A DNA stretch of 33,482 nucleotides from an uncultured Dorea sp. GTDB taxonomy: Bacteria > Bacillota > Clostridia > Lachnospirales > Lachnospiraceae. Below are positions 31,138-33,482 of this stretch, one piece after another. A model generated the notes under the pieces. That model saw only the letters and a list, made by a program, of their open reading frames with translations. It had not been told where the DNA came from and ran no database searches. A program made the position numbers and the translations under genes. Position 1 is the stretch's first letter. Every line of letters begins with the position of its first letter. The DNA is taken from the NCBI RefSeq assembly GCF_934294775.1, contig NZ_CAKRAH010000025.1:1-33482 (forward strand), given 5' to 3'.

Positions 31138-32466
31138 TCAAACATATTTGGCTATTTCTCCAATTGGCAAATATATGTGTACACAAAACATATCGTCTTC
31201 TTCATATATTTCCCACATTCCATGCATGTTTTCCACAATTTCTTCAACTATTTTCAGACCCAGTCCATGGTTCTCTTTATTCGCTTTTTTCGTGTCCAGA
31301 TTACTATTATTTTCTAAAACAGAATTCTCTATATGATTTTTAATACAAATATCTATATCGCTACTTGTTTCTACAACTTGACAAATTATTGTTTTCTCAC
31401 TTTTATTATTTTTTGATGCTTCAATCGCGTTATCCAGCAAATTAAATAAAACGCTGGCAACTTCTATTCCATTTATTTTTAAATCACCCAATACATAACA
31501 GGAGATATCTATATTATATCGTTTGCTTTGATATATTTTCGTATTTAACACTGCATCTATAATCGGACATTTTGTTTTTATATATTCTTGCTCTATTCCT
31601 TCTTCTCCTGCCATTTTATTTAAATATACTTCCAACTGCTGAAGTTCTTGTTTTCTCAGTAAATTTTTCATATTCATGCAATGATTTTTGTAATCATGAT
31701 GTAATTTTTTAATTCGTTGTTCTGCATCTTCAAGTTCTTTGATTCTTCGTCCGTTTTCTTGATTTTGCAAACTAACCAAATTCATTCTCATTAATCTCTC
31801 ATTTTGTTTACAGATATCATATATTGAATGTATAACATATATATTTAACAGCAATATTCCAAGAGAAATCAGATTAAGCAAATAAAAAGTAGTGCGTTCT
31901 ATGGTTCTAACACTAAGCATATATAAAATGCACATTTCCATAACTATTGTATATATAATTAAAATATTTATTTTTACGACCTGCGTGGTCGATAAATAGA
32001 GATATAATTTCCGAATAATATTCTTAATCCGATTCAAAATAACCCAAAAGATGACTTTCGAAATAACCATTGCAATAATAAAAGCATAATTTGTAGTATC
32101 AATAAAATCTCCCACCGTAGTATGACAAAATAATACAACAACCTGTATCAATGCAATATTGATTAACGAAATTAATAAAAACGGCATAATACATGTCAGG
32201 ATTTTATTCTTCAATTCACCGTTCAAGCACACACAACTGAATCCGGTTATTATAAGTAAATCTGCTATAACAATAATTAATTCCCCATTATTTATTATTT
32301 CCTTGCTTTGGGCAAGTCCAAATAATATTATCGTTAATATAGCGAAACATTTATTTTCATGTGTTATTTTTTCTTTCCATCCCAAACTACTGCATATAAA
32401 ATCTATTACAATTATTATTTCAAATAAACTACATATTTCCCCCACGACAAAATTTAAGCTTTCCAT
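31138..32466 (-). CDS. AgrC-like GHKL sensor histidine kinase
   Basis: About 442 residues. Six or seven hydrophobic helices fill residues 1-215 (peptide-sensor type, no large outside domain). A coiled coil (about 220-260) leads to the phosphoacceptor motif KKLHHDYKNHCMNMKNLL. The GHKL ATPase has the N box LFNLLDNAIEASKNN and the G box KENHGLGLKIVEEI. This is the AgrC/ComD (HPK10) layout, which normally senses a secreted peptide. The gene overlaps the regulator stop; AGGAG lies six bases before the second of two adjacent ATG codons (32466), which I prefer. No agrB or agrD gene is in the window. Codon use is very AT-rich compared with the genes left of 30 kb. Confidence 0.9.
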   Translation of the reverse strand: MESLNFVVGEICSLFEIIIVIDFICSSLGWKEKITHENKCFAILTIILFGLAQSKEIINNGELIIVIADLLIITGFSCVCLNGELKNKILTCIMPFLLISLINIALIQVVVLFCHTTVGDFIDTTNYAFIIAMVISKVIFWVILNRIKNIIRKLYLYLSTTQVVKINILIIYTIVMEMCILYMLSVRTIERTTFYLLNLISLGILLLNIYVIHSIYDICKQNERLMRMNLVSLQNQENGRRIKELEDAEQRIKKLHHDYKNHCMNMKNLLRKQELQQLEVYLNKMAGEEGIEQEYIKTKCPIIDAVLNTKIYQSKRYNIDISCYVLGDLKINGIEVASVLFNLLDNAIEASKNNKSEKTIICQVVETSSDIDICIKNHIENSVLENNSNLDTKKANKENHGLGLKIVEEIVENMHGMWEIYEEDDMFCVHIYLPIGEIAKYV

Positions 32467-33173
32467 CATTTTCTCCTGCTGATCATAAATTGTTCTTTCG
32501 TCATCTTTCTTCGCTCTCTGCTTATTGGAATTTTTCTTCCATCCACCAGAACAATATAATCACTTAAATATTCTTTACAATATCTAAGTGACACTATATA
32601 AGCGGCATGAGAACGTACAAATCCTAATCCTGCCAGTTCACTTTCATAATCCCTGATATTCTTTCTAACTTCAATAATATTCCCATCCCTTAAATGTATA
32701 TAACTGTAATGCTTATATTTTTCTATATACATAATTTCCTTAACAGCAATATGTCGAATTTCATTCCTGATATGTATTTCCAATACCATTTGACTTCGAC
32801 TTCTCATTTTCAAAAAACTGTTTATCGCTTTAAAAAGGTCTTTTTGCATAGTTTTCTTTCTAACAATCCAATACGGTCCATATTCCATTGAGTCCAGCGC
32901 AAGAGAATCATATGCCGTAACTAATATTACCATTTCATTACGTTGTGTCTTTTCTAATTCTTTCATAACATCGATTCCACTTTTTATCGGCATGTCTATA
33001 TCCATAATTATTAATTCATCATCTCTGATCATGTAATTCTTTAAAAATTCTTCACCATCTCTGAATTTTTCTATTTGAAATTGTATTTTCTTCTCATTAC
33101 ATGCCTTTGTCACTATTTCTTCCATTTCTTGAACCATAATGCTCTCATCATCACAGATTGATATATGTAACAT
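32466..33173 (-). CDS. AgrA-like LytTR response regulator
   Basis: 235 residues. The receiver domain (1 to about 125) has the acidic pair CDDE, the phosphoacceptor Asp in ELIIMDIDMPIKSGID and the switch Thr in ILVTAYDS. The LytTR DNA-binding domain (about 135-235) shows IMYIEKYKHYSYIHLRDGNI, FVRSHAAYIVSL and a final VDGRKIPISRERR. The start follows GGGGG by six bases. It forms a two-gene operon with the GHKL kinase. A divergent membrane-protein gene begins at 33319, and the 145-base gap between them is the natural place for its binding sites; I could not define clear paired LytTR repeats by eye. Confidence 0.93.
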   Translation of the reverse strand: MLHISICDDESIMVQEMEEIVTKACNEKKIQFQIEKFRDGEEFLKNYMIRDDELIIMDIDMPIKSGIDVMKELEKTQRNEMVILVTAYDSLALDSMEYGPYWIVRKKTMQKDLFKAINSFLKMRSRSQMVLEIHIRNEIRHIAVKEIMYIEKYKHYSYIHLRDGNIIEVRKNIRDYESELAGLGFVRSHAAYIVSLRYCKEYLSDYIVLVDGRKIPISRERRKMTKEQFMISRRK

Positions 33174-33318
33174 AACTTTCCCCCTCGTATTTTTATCTAT
33201 TTAGTTTATCTTTTACTTTTTATTCAACCTCAAATACCTTTTATTCCATCTAAATTTATTTCTCTTTTACGAAATGTTATATTAAGATATCAAAATTATT
33301 TTGTAAAGGAGTATATTC

Positions 33319-33482
33319 ATGCACAAAAAACATCACAAATATCTTCCACTTTTTTTATATTTTTCATTTATTACAATATGTATAATTATTTACTTTATAT
33401 TAAATATGTATTCTTTAAAATTACAATCAAAAACTCAAATATTACTTTTATTCTTACTATCTTCCTTATTTGGGCTATCGAT
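33319..33482 (+). CDS. Start of a divergent membrane protein gene, truncated by the window edge
   Basis: The ATG at 33319 has AAAGGAG about eight bases upstream. The 54 visible residues begin MHKKHHKYLPLFLYFSFITI and contain two hydrophobic helices (about 9-30 and 40-54), separated by a short polar stretch (KLQSKTQ). The family cannot be named from this fragment. It reads away from the LytTR regulator gene and is likely its target or a partner of the signalling system (inference from position). Confidence 0.65.
   Translation, partial: MHKKHHKYLPLFLYFSFITICIIIYFILNMYSLKLQSKTQILLLFLLSSLFGLS

Noticed and set aside
30960..31145. 61-codon frame after the sensor kinase as a possible signal peptide precursor (agrD-like)
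   Set aside because: It overlaps the anchored-protein gene in another frame and lacks the amphipathic leader and cysteine-centred core of AgrD peptides.

Overview
The window looks like a chromosomal segment of a spore-forming, gut-type Firmicute, most likely Lachnospiraceae. The reasons are a spoIIAA-spoIIAB-sigF block followed directly by spoVA genes, a valine T-box in front of valS, strong AGGAGG ribosome sites, moderate-to-low GC, and a translation-factor GTPase architecture that I associate with Clostridia. Genus cannot be fixed from sequence alone. Nearly all genes lie on the minus strand; purC and a partial gene at the right edge are the clear plus-strand genes.

Region 1 (1-8304, minus) is a ten-gene run behind one good promoter (8276-8304). 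In transcription order it encodes a TVP38/VTT membrane protein, a CPYC carboxymuconolactone-decarboxylase/AhpD-like protein, two secreted rhodanese lipoproteins, a small membrane protein, a second VTT protein, a CCG-type iron-sulfur protein, a fused double glycosyltransferase (TIGR04282 + TIGR04283 types), a phosphotransferase-fold protein with an altered catalytic loop, and the start of a C_GCAxxG_C_C redox protein. The two glycosyltransferase types and the AhpD-like type are those annotated around the radical-SAM/arsenosugar-type pathway. No radical SAM or methyltransferase gene is in view, so the product is unknown.

Region 2 (8386-11238, minus) is one long gene: a Tet(M)/EF-G-like ribosome GTPase fused to a C-terminal YacP/Rae1-like NYN nuclease domain. 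The fusion joins a ribosome-binding GTPase to a ribosomal A-site mRNA endonuclease fold and is the most interesting single protein here. purC (11477-12340) diverges from it, followed by two terminators and a 300-base repeat-like stretch without a convincing gene.

Region 3 (12840-17688, minus) is the sporulation block spoIIAA-spoIIAB-sigF-(small membrane protein)-spoVAA-AB-AC-AD-AE. It encodes the forespore sigma factor with its anti-sigma system, and the dipicolinate channel. The spoVAC leader has been tandemly duplicated, leaving a mini-ORF that copies the SpoVAC start.

Region 4 (17774-25993, minus) holds valS with its T-box, a LtaS-like sulfatase-fold membrane enzyme, folC, a 49-residue acidic protein and a membrane-anchored TPR protein, closed by a terminator. 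Region 5 (26072-29399, minus) is a deoxyinosine glycosylase, a zinc-type macrodomain ADP-ribose hydrolase, an aldo/keto reductase and an AEC transporter.

Region 6 (29534-33482) is an unknown membrane protein, a frameshifted anchored protein, an AgrC/AgrA-like GHKL kinase and LytTR regulator, and a divergent partial membrane gene. From about 30.5 kb rightwards the DNA is visibly more AT-rich, suggesting an acquired segment.
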